A DNA stretch of 64,000 bases from Tritonibacter horizontis (GCF_001518015.1 NZ_LPUY01000008.1:124001-188000), one strand, 5' to 3'. Shown: positions 24,503 through 35,174, numbered from the stretch's first letter. Notes: generated by a model not told the origin, from the letters alone. Numbers and translations are program-made.

Positions 24503-27022
24503 ATGAGCGATAGTGACGGCAAAAAGACATTGGGTCTGCGTGGTGGTGGGTCTCGGCCCGGGAATGTCAAACAGAGTTTCAGCCACGGTCGGACCAAGAA
24601 TGTCGTGGTGGAAACCAAGCGCAAGCGCGTGGTTGTCCCCAAGCCGGGCGCTGGCAAGGGTGGCGCCGGTGGCGTTGCTGCTGGCGACGCTTCGCGACGC
24701 CCTGCAGGCATCAGCGATGCGGAAATGGAACGCCGACTGAAGGCGCTGCAAGCCGCCAAAGCCCGCGAGGCGGGTGAAATCGCGCAGCGCGAAGCCGAAG
24801 AAAAAGCCCGCGCTGAAGAGCGTGAGCGTCGTCGTGCGGAAATCGAAGCCAAGGAACGCGAACAGCGCGAAGCTGAAGAACGCGTCCGCCAGAAGGCTGA
24901 AGAAGAAGAACGCAAGCGCAAGGAAGAAGAAGACGCGGCCAAACGGGCTGCGGCTGAAAAATCCGCAAGCCCTGCTGCTTCTGACAAACCGGCCAACGCC
25001 CCTGCCGCGGCCCGCCCGGCGGGTGGTCCTGGTGCACCGAAACCCGGTGTTGCCGCGCCTCGCAAGGCAGAGCGCGAACGCGAAGAACGTGGTCGGAGCG
25101 CCAAGGGTCGGGACGACGCAGGTCGCCGGTCCGGCAAACTGACACTCAGCCAGGCCACCGGTGGTGGCGAGGGCGGCCGTCAGCGCTCCATGGCTTCGAT
25201 GAAGCGTAAGCAAGAGCGTGCGCGTCAGAAAGCCATGGGACAGATCGAGCGGGAAAAGGTCATTCGTGACGTGCAGTTGCCAGAGGCAATTGTGGTCTCC
25301 GAACTGGCGAACCGTATGGCCGAACGTGTCGGTGATGTTGTCAAATCCCTGATGAACATGGGGATGATGGTCACGCAGAACCAGACCATTGACGCCGACA
25401 CGGCCGAGCTGATCATCGAAGAATTTGGCCACAAGGTCGTGCGTGTATCGGATTCCGACGTCGAGGACGTCATCAAGGAAATCGAAGACAACGACGATGA
25501 GCTGAAATCGCGGCCACCTGTGATCACCATCATGGGGCACGTGGACCACGGTAAAACCTCTCTGCTGGACGCCATTCGCGATGCGAAGGTTGTGGCGGGC
25601 GAGGCCGGCGGGATCACCCAGCACATCGGTGCCTATCAGGTGACAACCGACAGCGGCGCTGTGTTGTCCTTCCTTGATACGCCCGGCCACGCTGCCTTTA
25701 CCTCCATGCGGTCGCGCGGGGCACAGGTCACAGACATCGTGGTTCTGGTCGTTGCCGCAGACGACTCGGTCATGCCGCAGACGATTGAGGCGATCAACCA
25801 CGCCAAAGCCGCCAAGGTTCCGATGATCGTCGCGATCAACAAGGTGGATAAACCGGCAGCCGATCCGCAAAAAGTGCGCGCAGAGTTGCTGCAGCATGAA
25901 GTTGTCGTTGAAGCGATGTCCGGTGAAGTGCAGGACGTCGAAGTTTCCGCCCATACGGGGCAGGGCCTGGACGAACTGCTCGAAGCAATCGCGCTGCAGT
26001 CCGAGATCCTCGAACTCAAAGCGAACCCGAATCGGGCCGCTCAGGGTGCGGTGATCGAAGCGCAGCTCGACGTGGGTCGCGGTCCGGTTGCGACCGTTCT
26101 GATCCAGAAGGGCACCTTGCGTCAGGGCGATATCTTTGTCGTCGGCGAACAATACGGTAAAGTCCGCGCGCTCATCAACGACAAGGGCGAACGCGTCAAG
26201 GAAGCCGGACCCTCGGTTCCTGTCGAGGTTCTGGGCCTGAACGGGACACCAGAAGCGGGCGACGTGCTCAACGTCACCGAGACCGAAGCACAGGCGCGCG
26301 AAATTGCCGAGTACCGCGAACAGGCGGCCAAGGACAAACGCGCCGCGGCAGGTGCGGCGACGACCCTGGAACAGCTGATGCAGAAGGCAAAGGACGACGA
26401 AACCGTCTCCGAACTGCCGATCCTGGTCAAAGCCGACGTTCAGGGCTCCGCCGAAGCCATCGTTCAAGCGATGGAAAAAATCGGCAACAACGAAGTGCGC
26501 GTGCGGGTACTGCACTCGGGCGTTGGCGCGATCACAGAGACCGATATTGGTCTTGCCGAAGCCTCCGGCGCCCCTGTTTTTGGGTTCAACGTGCGGGCCA
26601 ATACCTCTGCGCGGAACACAGCCAACCAGAAGGGTGTGGAGATCCGTTACTATTCGGTGATCTACGATCTGGTGGACGACGTGAAAGCTGCGGCCTCCGG
26701 TCTGCTTTCTGCGGAGATCCGCGAGAACTTCATCGGCTATGCAGAGATCAAGGACGTCTTCAAAGTGTCCAACGTCGGCAAGGTTGCGGGCTGTCTGGTA
26801 ACCGAAGGTGTGGCGCGCCGCTCTGCCGGTGTTCGCCTGCTGCGGGACAACGTTGTTGTGCACGAAGGCACGCTGAAAACGCTGAAGCGCTTCAAGGACG
26901 AAGTTGCCGAAGTCCAGTCCGGTCAGGAATGCGGTATGGCATTTGAGAACTACGACGATATCCGCGCCAAGGATGTCATCGAGATTTTCGAACGCGAAGA
27001 AGTCACCCGCTCCCTCGACTGA
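24503..27022 (+). CDS. infB: Translation initiation factor IF-2
   Basis: GTPase that brings initiator fMet-tRNA to the 30S subunit and drives subunit joining; 839 residues. The first 230 or so are a long Lys/Arg/Glu/Ala-rich, coiled-coil-like region, followed by the IF2N domain and the GTPase domain with [22 protein letters not shown] and [10 protein letters not shown], then domains II-IV ending in the initiator-tRNA-binding C2 barrel. ATG 24503 has AAGGA upstream; an in-frame codon at 24338 lies inside ylxR. Last gene of the operon, followed by a very strong terminator. Confidence 0.97.
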   Translation: MSDSDGKKTLGLRGGGSRPGNVKQSFSHGRTKNVVVETKRKRVVVPKPGAGKGGAGGVAAGDASRRPAGISDAEMERRLKALQAAKAREAGEIAQREAEEKARAEERERRRAEIEAKEREQREAEERVRQKAEEEERKRKEEEDAAKRAAAEKSASPAASDKPANAPAAARPAGGPGAPKPGVAAPRKAEREREERGRSAKGRDDAGRRSGKLTLSQATGGGEGGRQRSMASMKRKQERARQKAMGQIEREKVIRDVQLPEAIVVSELANRMAERVGDVVKSLMNMGMMVTQNQTIDADTAELIIEEFGHKVVRVSDSDVEDVIKEIEDNDDELKSRPPVITIMGHVDHGKTSLLDAIRDAKVVAGEAGGITQHIGAYQVTTDSGAVLSFLDTPGHAAFTSMRSRGAQVTDIVVLVVAADDSVMPQTIEAINHAKAAKVPMIVAINKVDKPAADPQKVRAELLQHEVVVEAMSGEVQDVEVSAHTGQGLDELLEAIALQSEILELKANPNRAAQGAVIEAQLDVGRGPVATVLIQKGTLRQGDIFVVGEQYGKVRALINDKGERVKEAGPSVPVEVLGLNGTPEAGDVLNVTETEAQAREIAEYREQAAKDKRAAAGAATTLEQLMQKAKDDETVSELPILVKADVQGSAEAIVQAMEKIGNNEVRVRVLHSGVGAITETDIGLAEASGAPVFGFNVRANTSARNTANQKGVEIRYYSVIYDLVDDVKAAASGLLSAEIRENFIGYAEIKDVFKVSNVGKVAGCLVTEGVARRSAGVRLLRDNVVVHEGTLKTLKRFKDEVAEVQSGQECGMAFENYDDIRAKDVIEIFEREEVTRSLD

Positions 27023-27039
27023 TCCTCGACGATCATCAT

Positions 27040-27077
27040 AAAAACGCCCCCGGTCAGCGATGGCCGGGGGCGTTTTT
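27040..27077 (+). terminator. Strong bidirectional terminator after infB
   Basis: A 14-base perfect stem (27040-27053 with 27064-27077) with A-rich and T-rich outer ends flanks a ten-base loop. It serves infB on the plus strand and the mutT operon on the minus strand. Confidence 0.92.
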
Positions 27078-27122
27078 GGTTTTAACGGGCATGGCGCGTG
27101 GCAGTGCGCCCGGATCAGGCAG

Positions 27123-27533
27123 TTACAGCCAGTCCCGCAGGATCGGGATCAGGGGAACATCTGCCGCAGGCATCGGGTAGTCCCGCAAATCCTTGGCACG
27201 CACCCATTTCAATGTCTGTCCTTCCTGAGATTGCGGTATGCCCTCCCACTTGCGGCAGGCAAACAGGGGCATCAGCAAGTGAAAACTGTCGTAGCTGTGA
27301 CTGGCAAAAGTCAGCGGCGCGAGGCAACTGGACCAGGTGTTGATTCCCAGTTCCTCTAGCAATTCCCGTATCAAAGCGGCCTCGGGCGTTTCCCCCGGTT
27401 CGATCTTTCCGCCGGGAAACTCCCACAGCCCGGCCATGGACTTCCCCTCAGGACGTTGCGCCAACAGGATGCGGCCTTCAACGTCGATGAGGGCAACCGC
27501 CGAGACCAGAACCAGTTTCTTCGGTTCGGTCAT
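27123..27533 (-). CDS. mutT: MutT-like 8-oxo-dGTP diphosphatase
   Basis: Nudix hydrolase of 136 residues that cleans oxidised nucleotides (8-oxo-dGTP) from the pool and so limits mutation. The full Nudix box GX5EX7REUXEEXGU is present, from Gly near 41 to EELGI near 64. WEFPGGK and the C-terminal PMPAAD pattern are typical of MutT. Its start overlaps the argJ stop (ATGA on the minus strand), so it is the last gene of a PPIase-argJ-mutT operon. The same order occurs in other Rhodobacteraceae to my knowledge. Confidence 0.9.
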   Translation of the reverse strand: MTEPKKLVLVSAVALIDVEGRILLAQRPEGKSMAGLWEFPGGKIEPGETPEAALIRELLEELGINTWSSCLAPLTFASHSYDSFHLLMPLFACRKWEGIPQSQEGQTLKWVRAKDLRDYPMPAADVPLIPILRDWL

Positions 27534-28756
27534 GACCGATAGTCTGCGTTGATCGTGATGTATTGATGGGTTAGATCACAGGTCCAGATTGTCGCCTTGC
27601 CTGTGCCCAGACCCAGGTCAACCTTGACTGTGATCTCGTCCTTTTTCATCTCGGCGGCACCCAGCTCTTCGCGGTAGCTGGGGGAAACCCAACCTTTTTC
27701 TGCGACCAGAATGTCTCCGAAGGAAATCGACAACAGATCGCGATCAGCCTGAGCGCCTGATTTACCGATGGCCATCACGATGCGACCCCAGTTCGGATCT
27801 TCACCGGCAAAGGCGGTCTTGACCAGGGGGGAGTTGGCAATAGAGAGCCCGTGAACCTTGGCATCTGCATCGGTAGCTGCGCCGGTGACCTGAATTTCAA
27901 CGAATTTGGTGGCACCCTCGCCATCCCGCACCACCTGATGTGCCAGATCGAGCATCACGCCACGAAGCGCCTCGCCAAAGCTGGCGTTCCCGGTCGCATC
28001 GACGCCGGAGGCGCCGGTTGCACACAGCATTAGGCTGTCTGACGTGGAGGTATCGCTGTCGACGGTAATGCAATTGAACGAGGTCTCGTTCAAATCCGAA
28101 ACCAAGTCCTGCAATGCGGATTGTTCATAGACCGCATCGGTAAAGATATAGACGAGCATTGTCGCCATATCGGGCGCGATCATACCGGATCCTTTGGCAA
28201 AGCCGGAAATCTGAACCGTCTTGCCATCGATTTCGACCGCGGCCGTTGCCCCTTTGGGAAAGGTATCGGTCGTCATGATCGCTTCGGCTGCGGATTGCAG
28301 CGCATCCGTTGCCAAGGCCCCATGCAGGGTTTCAAGCTTTGCAACGATCCGATCATGGGGCAGCGGCTCGCCAATCACGCCGGTCGAGGCGGTAAAAACC
28401 CGCTCCTGAGGGACGCCGGAAATGTCGGCCACCGCAGCGGTGATCTCGGAGACAGAGGTCTGCCCGTAGTGCCCGGTAAAAGCGTTGGAGTTTCCGGAAT
28501 TCACCAGAATCGCTGCGCCCTTGGTGGGCGCGCCGCCCAGTTTGCTCTGACAGTCCAGAACGGGCGCGGACCGGGTGGCCGAGCGGGTGAAAACGCCCGC
28601 AACAGATGTGCCTGGGTCCATGACTGCAAGCATGACATCGGTCCGCCCTTGGTATCGGACCCCGGCCGCGACAGCTGCGAAACGCACCCCGGCGATTTCC
28701 GGCAAAGCCGGAAACCCGGCGGGAGCGAGGGGAGAGCGGGGCATTGTTTTTGCCAT
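27530..28756 (-). CDS. argJ: Bifunctional glutamate N-acetyltransferase / amino-acid acetyltransferase
   Basis: ArgJ, which moves acetyl from N-acetylornithine to glutamate (and may use acetyl-CoA) in arginine synthesis; 408 residues. The precursor cuts itself before the nucleophile Thr in the DMATMLV motif, near residue 195. N-terminal AVAAGVRYQGRTDVMLAV, the VNSGNSNAFTG segment and the C-terminal WGRIVMAIGKSG are family features. The ATG begins MAKTMPRSPL. The gene lies between the PPIase gene (34 bases upstream) and mutT (overlap). Confidence 0.95.
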   Translation of the reverse strand: MAKTMPRSPLAPAGFPALPEIAGVRFAAVAAGVRYQGRTDVMLAVMDPGTSVAGVFTRSATRSAPVLDCQSKLGGAPTKGAAILVNSGNSNAFTGHYGQTSVSEITAAVADISGVPQERVFTASTGVIGEPLPHDRIVAKLETLHGALATDALQSAAEAIMTTDTFPKGATAAVEIDGKTVQISGFAKGSGMIAPDMATMLVYIFTDAVYEQSALQDLVSDLNETSFNCITVDSDTSTSDSLMLCATGASGVDATGNASFGEALRGVMLDLAHQVVRDGEGATKFVEIQVTGAATDADAKVHGLSIANSPLVKTAFAGEDPNWGRIVMAIGKSGAQADRDLLSISFGDILVAEKGWVSPSYREELGAAEMKKDEITVKVDLGLGTGKATIWTCDLTHQYITINADYRS

Positions 28757-28790
28757 ATCGGTGTTCCTAGAAGCTAAGGTTGAACGCTGG

Positions 28791-29642
28791 TCAGTTCTTG
28801 ATCAGGCTCAAATCGCGCAAAATGGAGGGGTCAAATTCCTCGACACCGGACCGTTCGATCCGGGCATTGGATGTGAGTTGATTCACCCGATCCTCGACCG
28901 CATCCCGGGCAATTTCCTGAGCAATTTCATCGCGCACGTCGATGAAGTCCGGGGCTTCGAGCTTGCGACGCTCGTTCAGCTTGATGACATGCCAGCCAAA
29001 CTGCGTCTCAACCGGGTCGGACACCTGGCCCGGACGCATTTCTGCAACCGCAGCTTCGAATGCGGGCACCATGCTGCCGTTTGTGAACCACCCGAGCGAG
29101 CCACCGTTTGGCCCGGACGGACCCGTCGAGGATTCCTTGGCAATGGTGGCGAATTCGGCACCTTCGTCAATCTGTGCTTTGACTTCCAATGCCTCGGCCT
29201 CGGTCTCGACAAGGATATGCGAGGCATTGAATTCATCGCCGCCATCCCCAGTCGAATAGCGGGCATCGTAGGCGTCGCGGATGGCATCCTCATTCTGGGC
29301 TTGTTCCATGATCGACTGGATCACTTCGGAGGCCAGCAGAGACCGGGTTTCGTTTTCGACGGTCAGCCGGACATGCTCGGGCATATCGCCGTGCAATTGC
29401 TGTTTGAGGGCGGTCTGCTGGATCAGCTGATCCAGCAGAGCATTGAACAACACGTCATCCGGCAAGCTTTGATATTGCGCCGGCAACTTGGTGCGCGCCA
29501 CAATCATATGCCCGACCGTGATTTCTTCGCCATTCACTTTTGCGACGACACTGTTGGCATGTTGCTCGGCCACGGCCGGAACCGCGACGCCAACAACAGC
29601 GGCGATCACGACGCCCTGCAAAAAAGTGAGACCTTTGCGCAT
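28791..29642 (-). CDS. Exported parvulin-type peptidyl-prolyl isomerase
   Basis: PrsA/SurA-like folding helper of 283 residues for exported proteins. A signal peptide of about 25 residues (MRKGLTFLQGVVIAAVV to AVA) precedes a helical chaperone region and a parvulin domain with ASHILVETEAEA, GGSLGWF and FGWHVIKL. ATG 29642 is chosen because AGGA lies eight bases upstream; the frame stays open far upstream, antisense to secA, but that part is not coding. Divergent from secA, which fits a shared secretion theme. The short C-terminus carries ERSGVEEFDPS. Confidence 0.88.
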   Translation of the reverse strand: MRKGLTFLQGVVIAAVVGVAVPAVAEQHANSVVAKVNGEEITVGHMIVARTKLPAQYQSLPDDVLFNALLDQLIQQTALKQQLHGDMPEHVRLTVENETRSLLASEVIQSIMEQAQNEDAIRDAYDARYSTGDGGDEFNASHILVETEAEALEVKAQIDEGAEFATIAKESSTGPSGPNGGSLGWFTNGSMVPAFEAAVAEMRPGQVSDPVETQFGWHVIKLNERRKLEAPDFIDVRDEIAQEIARDAVEDRVNQLTSNARIERSGVEEFDPSILRDLSLIKN

Positions 29643-29662
29643 GGAAACCATCCTATCTTGGT

Positions 29663-29680
29663 GCCGCGACGGGTCGCGGC
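29663..29680. repeat. Palindrome in the PPIase/secA divergent promoter region
   Basis: GCCGCGAC at 29663-29670 and its exact inverse at 29673-29680 are separated by GG. It abuts a TTGACA for secA. It may be an operator or a leader hairpin in the PPIase mRNA. Confidence 0.5.
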
Positions 29681-29681
29681 G

Positions 29682-29710
29682 TTGACACTTATTTTCCTGC
29701 CCCTTACATC
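29682..29710 (+). promoter_or_regulatory. Probable secA promoter
   Basis: A perfect TTGACA at 29682-29687 and TACATC at 29705-29710 have 17 bases between. The secA ATG is about 110 bases downstream, leaving a sizeable leader that contains GGCGGGCAAGCCTGCC. Confidence 0.5.
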
Positions 29711-29819
29711 GCCATGAGGCCTGTGGCAGGACCGTCTTTCCACCTTTGTTTATGGGTTGAGAACACGGCGGGCAAGCCTGCCGCACACATAGGTCGAGAA
29801 CTAGACTTTTGGAGCGCAC

Positions 29820-32513
29820 ATGCTGGGTATCGGAACACTCGCCAAAAAGGTCTTCGGCACGCCGAACGACCGCAAGGTAAAGGCGACACGGCCGCTGATT
29901 GCAAAGATCAATGCGCTGGAGCCTGACTTTGAGGCGCTGAGTGACGATGGGCTGAAGGAAAAGACCGAAGAGCTGCGCAAACGCGCACTCGGCGGCGAGA
30001 GCCTCGACGACCTTTTGCCGGAAGCCTTCGCCAACGTGCGCGAAGCGGCCCGGCGATCCCTTGGCCTGCGCGCCTTTGACACCCAGCTGATGGGTGGCGC
30101 CTTTTTGCACCAGGGCAATATTTCGGAAATGAAAACCGGCGAGGGCAAAACCCTTGTTGCGACGTTTCCGGCCTACCTGAACGCCCTGACCGGCAAAGGC
30201 GTGCATGTTGTCACGGTGAACGAATACCTTGCCAAACGCGACAGCGAATGGATGAGCAAGGTTTTCGATGCGCTGGGCATGACCACCGGCGTGATCTACG
30301 CTAACCAGCCTGAAGCGGAGAAAATGGCGGCCTATGGGTGTGACGTCACCTATACGACCAACAACGAGCTTGGCTTCGACTATCTGCGCGACAACATGAA
30401 GCCTTCGCTCGATCAGGTTTTCCAAAAGTATCACAACTTTGCCATCGTCGATGAGGTCGACTCGATCCTGATCGACGAGGCACGGACACCCCTGATTATT
30501 TCCGGCCCGGCCGAAGACCGTTCCGAGCTGTACGAGACCATCGACAAACTGATTCCAACGCTCAATGATGAGCACTACGAAGTTGACGAAAAAACCCGGG
30601 GCGTGACCTTTACCGATGAGGGCAACGAATTCCTCGAACAATCCCTGCTGGCGGCGGGGCTCCTGGATGAGGGTGCCAGCCTTTATGATCCGGAAAGCAC
30701 CACGGTGGTGCACCACGTCAACCAGGCACTGCGTGCGCATAAACTCTTCCAGCGCGACAAGGATTACATCGTACGCGATGGCAACGTTGTTCTGATCGAC
30801 GAATTCACCGGTCGCATGATGCCGGGTCGGCGGCTTTCCGAGGGGCTGCACCAGGCGATCGAGGCCAAGGAAGGCACCCAGATCCAGCCGGAAAACACGA
30901 CTCTGGCGTCGGTGACCTTTCAGAACTACTTCCGCCTTTACGACAAGCTGGCCGGTATGACCGGCACGGCGATGACAGAGGCAGAAGAGTTCAATGAAAT
31001 CTATGGCCTGGGTGTCGTAGAGGTCCCGACCAACCGTCCCATCGCCCGGGTGGACGAGGACGATCAGGTCTATCGGACCGCCAGCGAAAAATACGCAGCC
31101 ATGATCGCCGAGACGAAGGTAGCCCACGCAAAGGGACAGCCCGTCCTGTTGGGGACGACCTCGATTGAGAAGTCAGAACTGCTGAGCCACCTGCTGCAGC
31201 AGGAGAACATCGAACACAATGTCCTGAACGCGCGTCATCATGAACAGGAAGCCAAGATCGTCGCCGAAGCGGGCCGTTTTGGCGCCGTGACAATCGCCAC
31301 GAACATGGCTGGCCGGGGCACTGACATTCAGCTTGGCGGCAACGTCGACCTGAAGGTCATGGATGCCCTGGAAGCAAATCCAGACGCTGATCCGGTGGCG
31401 TTGCGCAAGGAAGAAGAAGCCAAACACGCAGAAGAAAAGCAAAAGGTTCTCGATGCAGGCGGTCTTTATGTCATGGCATCTGAACGGCACGAAAGCCGGC
31501 GTATCGACAACCAGCTGCGCGGTCGTTCTGGGCGTCAGGGGGATCCCGGTCGCACGCGGTTCTACCTGAGCCTTGAAGATGACCTGATGCGGATCTTCGG
31601 ATCCGAACGCCTGGACAAACTGCTGTCCGGCCTTGGCATGAAAGAAGGCGAGGCGATCATCCACCCTTGGGTGAATAAGTCGCTGGAGCGTGCCCAGGCA
31701 AAGGTCGAAGGTCGCAACTTTGATATGCGCAAGAACGTGTTGAAGTTCGATGACGTGATGAACGATCAGCGGAAAGTTGTCTTTGGTCAGCGCCGCGAGA
31801 TCATGGCGTCAACTGATACCAACGAAATCGTCACCGACATGCGTCACGAAGTGATCGACGATCTTCTGGATGTCTACATGCCGCCAAAAACCTACGCAGA
31901 TCAGTGGAATACCGCTGGACTGCAAGAGGCGGTGAAGGAAAAGCTCGGGATTGATGCCCCGGTTGCGGATTGGGCGGCCGAAGAGGGCGTCGACGATGAT
32001 CAAATTCGCGAGCGGCTGATTGCGGCTTCGGACGAGTTGATGGCCGAAAAAGTTGCAGCCTTTGGTGAAGAAGGCATGAGCAACATCGAAAAGCAGGTTC
32101 TGTTGCAGGCCATTGATGCCAAATGGCGGGAGCATCTCCTGACGCTTGAACACCTCAGGTCCGTTGTCGGATTCCGCGGTTACGCGCAGCGCGATCCTCT
32201 AAACGAGTACAAGAACGAGAGTTTCCAGCTTTTTGAGACCATGCTCGATTCCCTGCGGGAAGCAGTAACACAGCAACTGTCGCGTGTGCGTCCCCTCAGC
32301 GAGGAGGAGCAGCGAGAGATGATGATGCAGATGGCGGCGCGTCAGGGGCTGCGGGCCCAGCCGACACCATCGGACTCCGATGCGCCGGTTGAGGCCCCGA
32401 AAGAGGGATTCGTCGAAGATGATCCAACCACCTGGGGCAACCCGTCGCGCAACGACAAATGCCCTTGCGGGTCCGGGAAAAAGTTTAAACATTGTCATGG
32501 TAAACTGGCGTAG
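29820..32513 (+). CDS. secA: Preprotein translocase ATPase SecA
   Basis: Motor ATPase of the Sec export pathway, 897 residues. Walker A MKTGEGKT near residue 107, [19 protein letters not shown] near 210, the preprotein crosslinking region, [11 protein letters not shown], the second nucleotide-binding fold with [10 protein letters not shown], and the C-terminal zinc tail [12 protein letters not shown], which binds SecB and phospholipid, are all seen. GGAG lies before ATG 29820. Divergent from the PPIase gene and followed by an exported unknown protein. Confidence 0.97.
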   Translation: MLGIGTLAKKVFGTPNDRKVKATRPLIAKINALEPDFEALSDDGLKEKTEELRKRALGGESLDDLLPEAFANVREAARRSLGLRAFDTQLMGGAFLHQGNISEMKTGEGKTLVATFPAYLNALTGKGVHVVTVNEYLAKRDSEWMSKVFDALGMTTGVIYANQPEAEKMAAYGCDVTYTTNNELGFDYLRDNMKPSLDQVFQKYHNFAIVDEVDSILIDEARTPLIISGPAEDRSELYETIDKLIPTLNDEHYEVDEKTRGVTFTDEGNEFLEQSLLAAGLLDEGASLYDPESTTVVHHVNQALRAHKLFQRDKDYIVRDGNVVLIDEFTGRMMPGRRLSEGLHQAIEAKEGTQIQPENTTLASVTFQNYFRLYDKLAGMTGTAMTEAEEFNEIYGLGVVEVPTNRPIARVDEDDQVYRTASEKYAAMIAETKVAHAKGQPVLLGTTSIEKSELLSHLLQQENIEHNVLNARHHEQEAKIVAEAGRFGAVTIATNMAGRGTDIQLGGNVDLKVMDALEANPDADPVALRKEEEAKHAEEKQKVLDAGGLYVMASERHESRRIDNQLRGRSGRQGDPGRTRFYLSLEDDLMRIFGSERLDKLLSGLGMKEGEAIIHPWVNKSLERAQAKVEGRNFDMRKNVLKFDDVMNDQRKVVFGQRREIMASTDTNEIVTDMRHEVIDDLLDVYMPPKTYADQWNTAGLQEAVKEKLGIDAPVADWAAEEGVDDDQIRERLIAASDELMAEKVAAFGEEGMSNIEKQVLLQAIDAKWREHLLTLEHLRSVVGFRGYAQRDPLNEYKNESFQLFETMLDSLREAVTQQLSRVRPLSEEEQREMMMQMAARQGLRAQPTPSDSDAPVEAPKEGFVEDDPTTWGNPSRNDKCPCGSGKKFKHCHGKLA

Positions 32514-32638
32514 CGCTTCGGTAAGTCATTTGAATCCGGCCTGAATATGCCAAAACCACGGTTGTTTCGGAGCGCTGCCTTAGTCTAGCCGCCTTGTATG
32601 GTCATACTTTCTTAACCTTTCAGGGTGAGGAGAGAAGG

Positions 32639-33550
32639 ATGGGTATACGAGTAACGGCCCTTACTGTCGCAGCGACTGTTGTCTGCGCGTTGGCCACTGG
32701 TTTGTTTATGCAAAAGCGTGCGGATCTCCGGCACACGGTTGTGGAGGAGACGCGGCAATTTGCTCCGGGAATCCCGGCTGAGCCTGACACGGCTGAGCTG
32801 GACCTTCAGGATGTGGCCTTCACATCCCTGACGCCGACCGATGATCCCTCTCTCTCGCCACCTCAGGAGCCGTCACACACGCCACAGCGATGTGTCGGGG
32901 ACATGCAGCTCAGGTCGATGCCTGCGGCGCTGATGCAGGTGGACATCGACGCGCCCTGTCACGCGGGGGAGCGGTTCACGCTCCACCACGCGGGCCTGAT
33001 GGTGACGCAGAGGCTTGACGATGCGGGGCGCTACAGGGGCACCCTTCCCGCGCTTGCAGAGCATGCGGTTGCGCTGGCTGATTTTCCGTTTGGCCAGGAT
33101 TTCGAGGCCAGGACGCAGATCGTCGGACTGGAGAACATCGACCGCGTGATCTTGCAGTGGCAGGGGGCGAATGGGTTTGAACTCCACGCCCTGGAATTTG
33201 GCGCGACCTATGGCGAAGCGGGCCATGTGTGGCATGGTGCGATTCCGGGCCTTGGTGCGGGGCAGGTGTTATCGCTCGGTGATCCGGCGCAGGTGGCGCC
33301 CTATCTTGCGCAAATCTATTCCCTTCCGATGACTGAAGCCCCCAAATCCAATTCAACCGTCGCAATTTCAGTCGAAGCAGAGGTGACAGCCGAGAATTGT
33401 GATCGGACTGTTGTGGCGCAACTGTTTGAACATCGTCGTGGCGAGATACGTGTGCAGGATCTTTCGCTTACCATGCCGGACTGTTCGGCGAGAGGCGACT
33501 TTCTTGTGTTGAATAATCTTGTGGAAACGCTGAGACTCACCGGCAACTAA
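32639..33550 (+). CDS. Membrane-anchored periplasmic protein of unknown function
   Basis: A 303-residue protein with one N-terminal membrane segment (VTALTVAATVVCALATGLF), then a proline/aspartate-rich stretch around residues 50-80 and a folded periplasmic part. It contains four Cys in the exported part (in RCVGDM, APCHAG, ENCDRT and PDCSAR), which could form two disulfides. I recognise no domain. ATG 32639 follows a strong GGAGAGAAGG site. It lies 125 bases after secA and 23 before the PstS-OmpA fusion, so the latter two are probably one operon. Homologues next to secA are sometimes labelled translocase, without evidence I know of. Confidence 0.65.
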   Translation: MGIRVTALTVAATVVCALATGLFMQKRADLRHTVVEETRQFAPGIPAEPDTAELDLQDVAFTSLTPTDDPSLSPPQEPSHTPQRCVGDMQLRSMPAALMQVDIDAPCHAGERFTLHHAGLMVTQRLDDAGRYRGTLPALAEHAVALADFPFGQDFEARTQIVGLENIDRVILQWQGANGFELHALEFGATYGEAGHVWHGAIPGLGAGQVLSLGDPAQVAPYLAQIYSLPMTEAPKSNSTVAISVEAEVTAENCDRTVVAQLFEHRRGEIRVQDLSLTMPDCSARGDFLVLNNLVETLRLTGN

Positions 33551-33573
33551 ACGGCGATACACCGGGATTTCTC

Positions 33574-35127
33574 ATGCGTTATTTTCGTGCGGCGATTTGC
33601 GTCGCACTCTGCCTATTTGGCCTATCCAGACCGACGATTGCACAGGATGTCACCCTTTCATCGCCCGACGGCGCGATCGAAGTGGTTGGGAACTTGCTGG
33701 GATTCGATGGAGAATTCTATCGGGTAGACACCCAATTCGGTGAGTTGACCGTTGATGGGTCTGGTGTGCGGTGCGACGGCCCGGGGTGTCCGAGCCTTTC
33801 GGATTTTGTGGCCGAGGTGACCCTTTCGGGATCATCGACGATGGCAGAAGTACTTTTGCCTGCCTTGATTGAAGGTTTTGCCCTGCGCAACGGCTATCAG
33901 ACTGCGCGCACGCAATTTGATGCGCGCCAGTTCGAATATACCTTGTCGCGGGATGGCCGTGCGGCGGCTCGGTTCAACTTCTATGTCAGCAATACAGACG
34001 AAGGGTTCGCCGATCTTCTGGCTAATCAGGCCGACGTGGTGATGGCCTTGCGCGAAATCAGAGAGGCAGAGCGGGTGCTCGCCAAAGAGGCGGGAATGGG
34101 CGACCTGTCCGGCGCCAATCGCGGCCGTGTCCTGGCATTGGATGCCATCGTTCCCATTGTGGCGCCCTCGAACCCAGTGAAGCGGATCTCTTTGACGCAA
34201 TTGGCGGAAATCTACGCGGGTCAGATCACCAACTGGATCGAGCTTGGTGGACCGGACGCGCCGATTTCCGTTCATTTACCGGTTGAAGGCGCAGGTCTCG
34301 CGCAGGCGGTCGAGGACAAACTTCTTGGCCCTGCGGTGTTGAGCCTCACGGATGGGATCCGCAGACATGACCGAGGCAGCACATTGGTCCGGAGCGTCGT
34401 CACCGATCCATTTGCAATTGGTCTGGCCAGCTTTGCGGAGACCGGTACGGCCCGCATGCTGACTCTGTCGGGCCCTTGTGGTTTTACGCTCAGCGCCGGT
34501 CGGCGGATGATCAAGACGGAAGATTATCCCCTGACCTCGCCCATGTTCCTTTATTTGCCGGCCCGCCGTCTGCCGCGGGTGGCGCGCGATTTCCTGACAT
34601 ATCTTCGTGGGCCGTCGGCTCAGATCGTGATCCGACGTGCGGGTTTCGTCGATCAGGCGGCGGAACGTATCCCGATGGCGTTGCAGGGGGAACGGTTGAC
34701 CAACGCGATCAAATCCGCGGGGCCGGACATTCCGCTGGAAGAACTGCAACGCATGGTGACAACCCTCGACGGGTTGCAACGGTTGACCATGTCGTTCCGG
34801 TTCGAGGCCGGCTCGTCACGGCCCGATGCGCAATCGAGAAGCAACATCGAATTGTTGGCGCGCGAGGTTGAGGCCGGCGTCTATGACAGCAAACGGTTGG
34901 TGTTTGTCGGCTTTTCAGACGGGGAGGGGCCAGCCGCTGGCAACCGAGAGATTGCCCAACAGAGGGCAGAGGCGGTCAGGAAAGCTGTTGAAAAAGCCGC
35001 AGAAACGGCCAATCTGGATCGGATTTCGATCGAGACCGAAGCCTTTGGCGAGGCGTTGCCGATCGCATGCGACGATAGCGCCTGGGGGCGGCAGGCCAAT
35101 CGCCGCGTGGAGGTCTGGGTTCGCTGA
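33574..35127 (+). CDS. PstS-like periplasmic binding domain fused to OmpA C-terminal domain
   Basis: Exported protein of 517 residues with two domains. After a signal peptide ending near PTIAQ (about 23), a short N-terminal part carries GVRCDGPGCPSLSDF; residues about 80-370 resemble the phosphate-binding protein PstS/PBP-like domain (VTLSGSSTMAEVLLPALIEG). Residues about 400-517 form an OmpA-like peptidoglycan-binding domain, with FVGFSDGEGPAAGNREIAQQ and RANRRVEVWV-type ending. The fusion would tether a ligand-binding domain to the cell wall. The ligand is unknown; phosphate is only a family guess. No PstCAB genes are nearby. Confidence 0.8.
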   Translation: MRYFRAAICVALCLFGLSRPTIAQDVTLSSPDGAIEVVGNLLGFDGEFYRVDTQFGELTVDGSGVRCDGPGCPSLSDFVAEVTLSGSSTMAEVLLPALIEGFALRNGYQTARTQFDARQFEYTLSRDGRAAARFNFYVSNTDEGFADLLANQADVVMALREIREAERVLAKEAGMGDLSGANRGRVLALDAIVPIVAPSNPVKRISLTQLAEIYAGQITNWIELGGPDAPISVHLPVEGAGLAQAVEDKLLGPAVLSLTDGIRRHDRGSTLVRSVVTDPFAIGLASFAETGTARMLTLSGPCGFTLSAGRRMIKTEDYPLTSPMFLYLPARRLPRVARDFLTYLRGPSAQIVIRRAGFVDQAAERIPMALQGERLTNAIKSAGPDIPLEELQRMVTTLDGLQRLTMSFRFEAGSSRPDAQSRSNIELLAREVEAGVYDSKRLVFVGFSDGEGPAAGNREIAQQRAEAVRKAVEKAAETANLDRISIETEAFGEALPIACDDSAWGRQANRRVEVWVR

Positions 35128-35129
35128 AA

Positions 35130-35165
35130 ATCAAGGCCCGGCGCATCCCGGCACCAGGCCTTGAT
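35130..35165 (-). terminator. Hairpin between convergent genes, probable ugpC-side terminator
   Basis: ATCAAGGCC at 35130-35138 pairs with GGCCTTGAT at 35157-35165. On the minus strand the stem is followed by TTTTC, which suits termination of the ABC ATPase transcript. Confidence 0.6.
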
Positions 35166-35174
35166 CGGTCAACG

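Noticed and set aside
24203-26863. Long minus-strand open frame (886 codons) opposite ylxR and infB
   Set aside because: It mirrors the codon pattern of infB; translation is His/Phe/Arg-rich without any known motif. infB and ylxR are certain, so this is a shadow of GC-rich coding DNA.
29643-31127. Possible 495-residue N-terminal extension of the PPIase opposite secA
   Set aside because: The extension is antisense to secA, has no recognisable domain, and the signal peptide with a good ribosome site begins at 29642.
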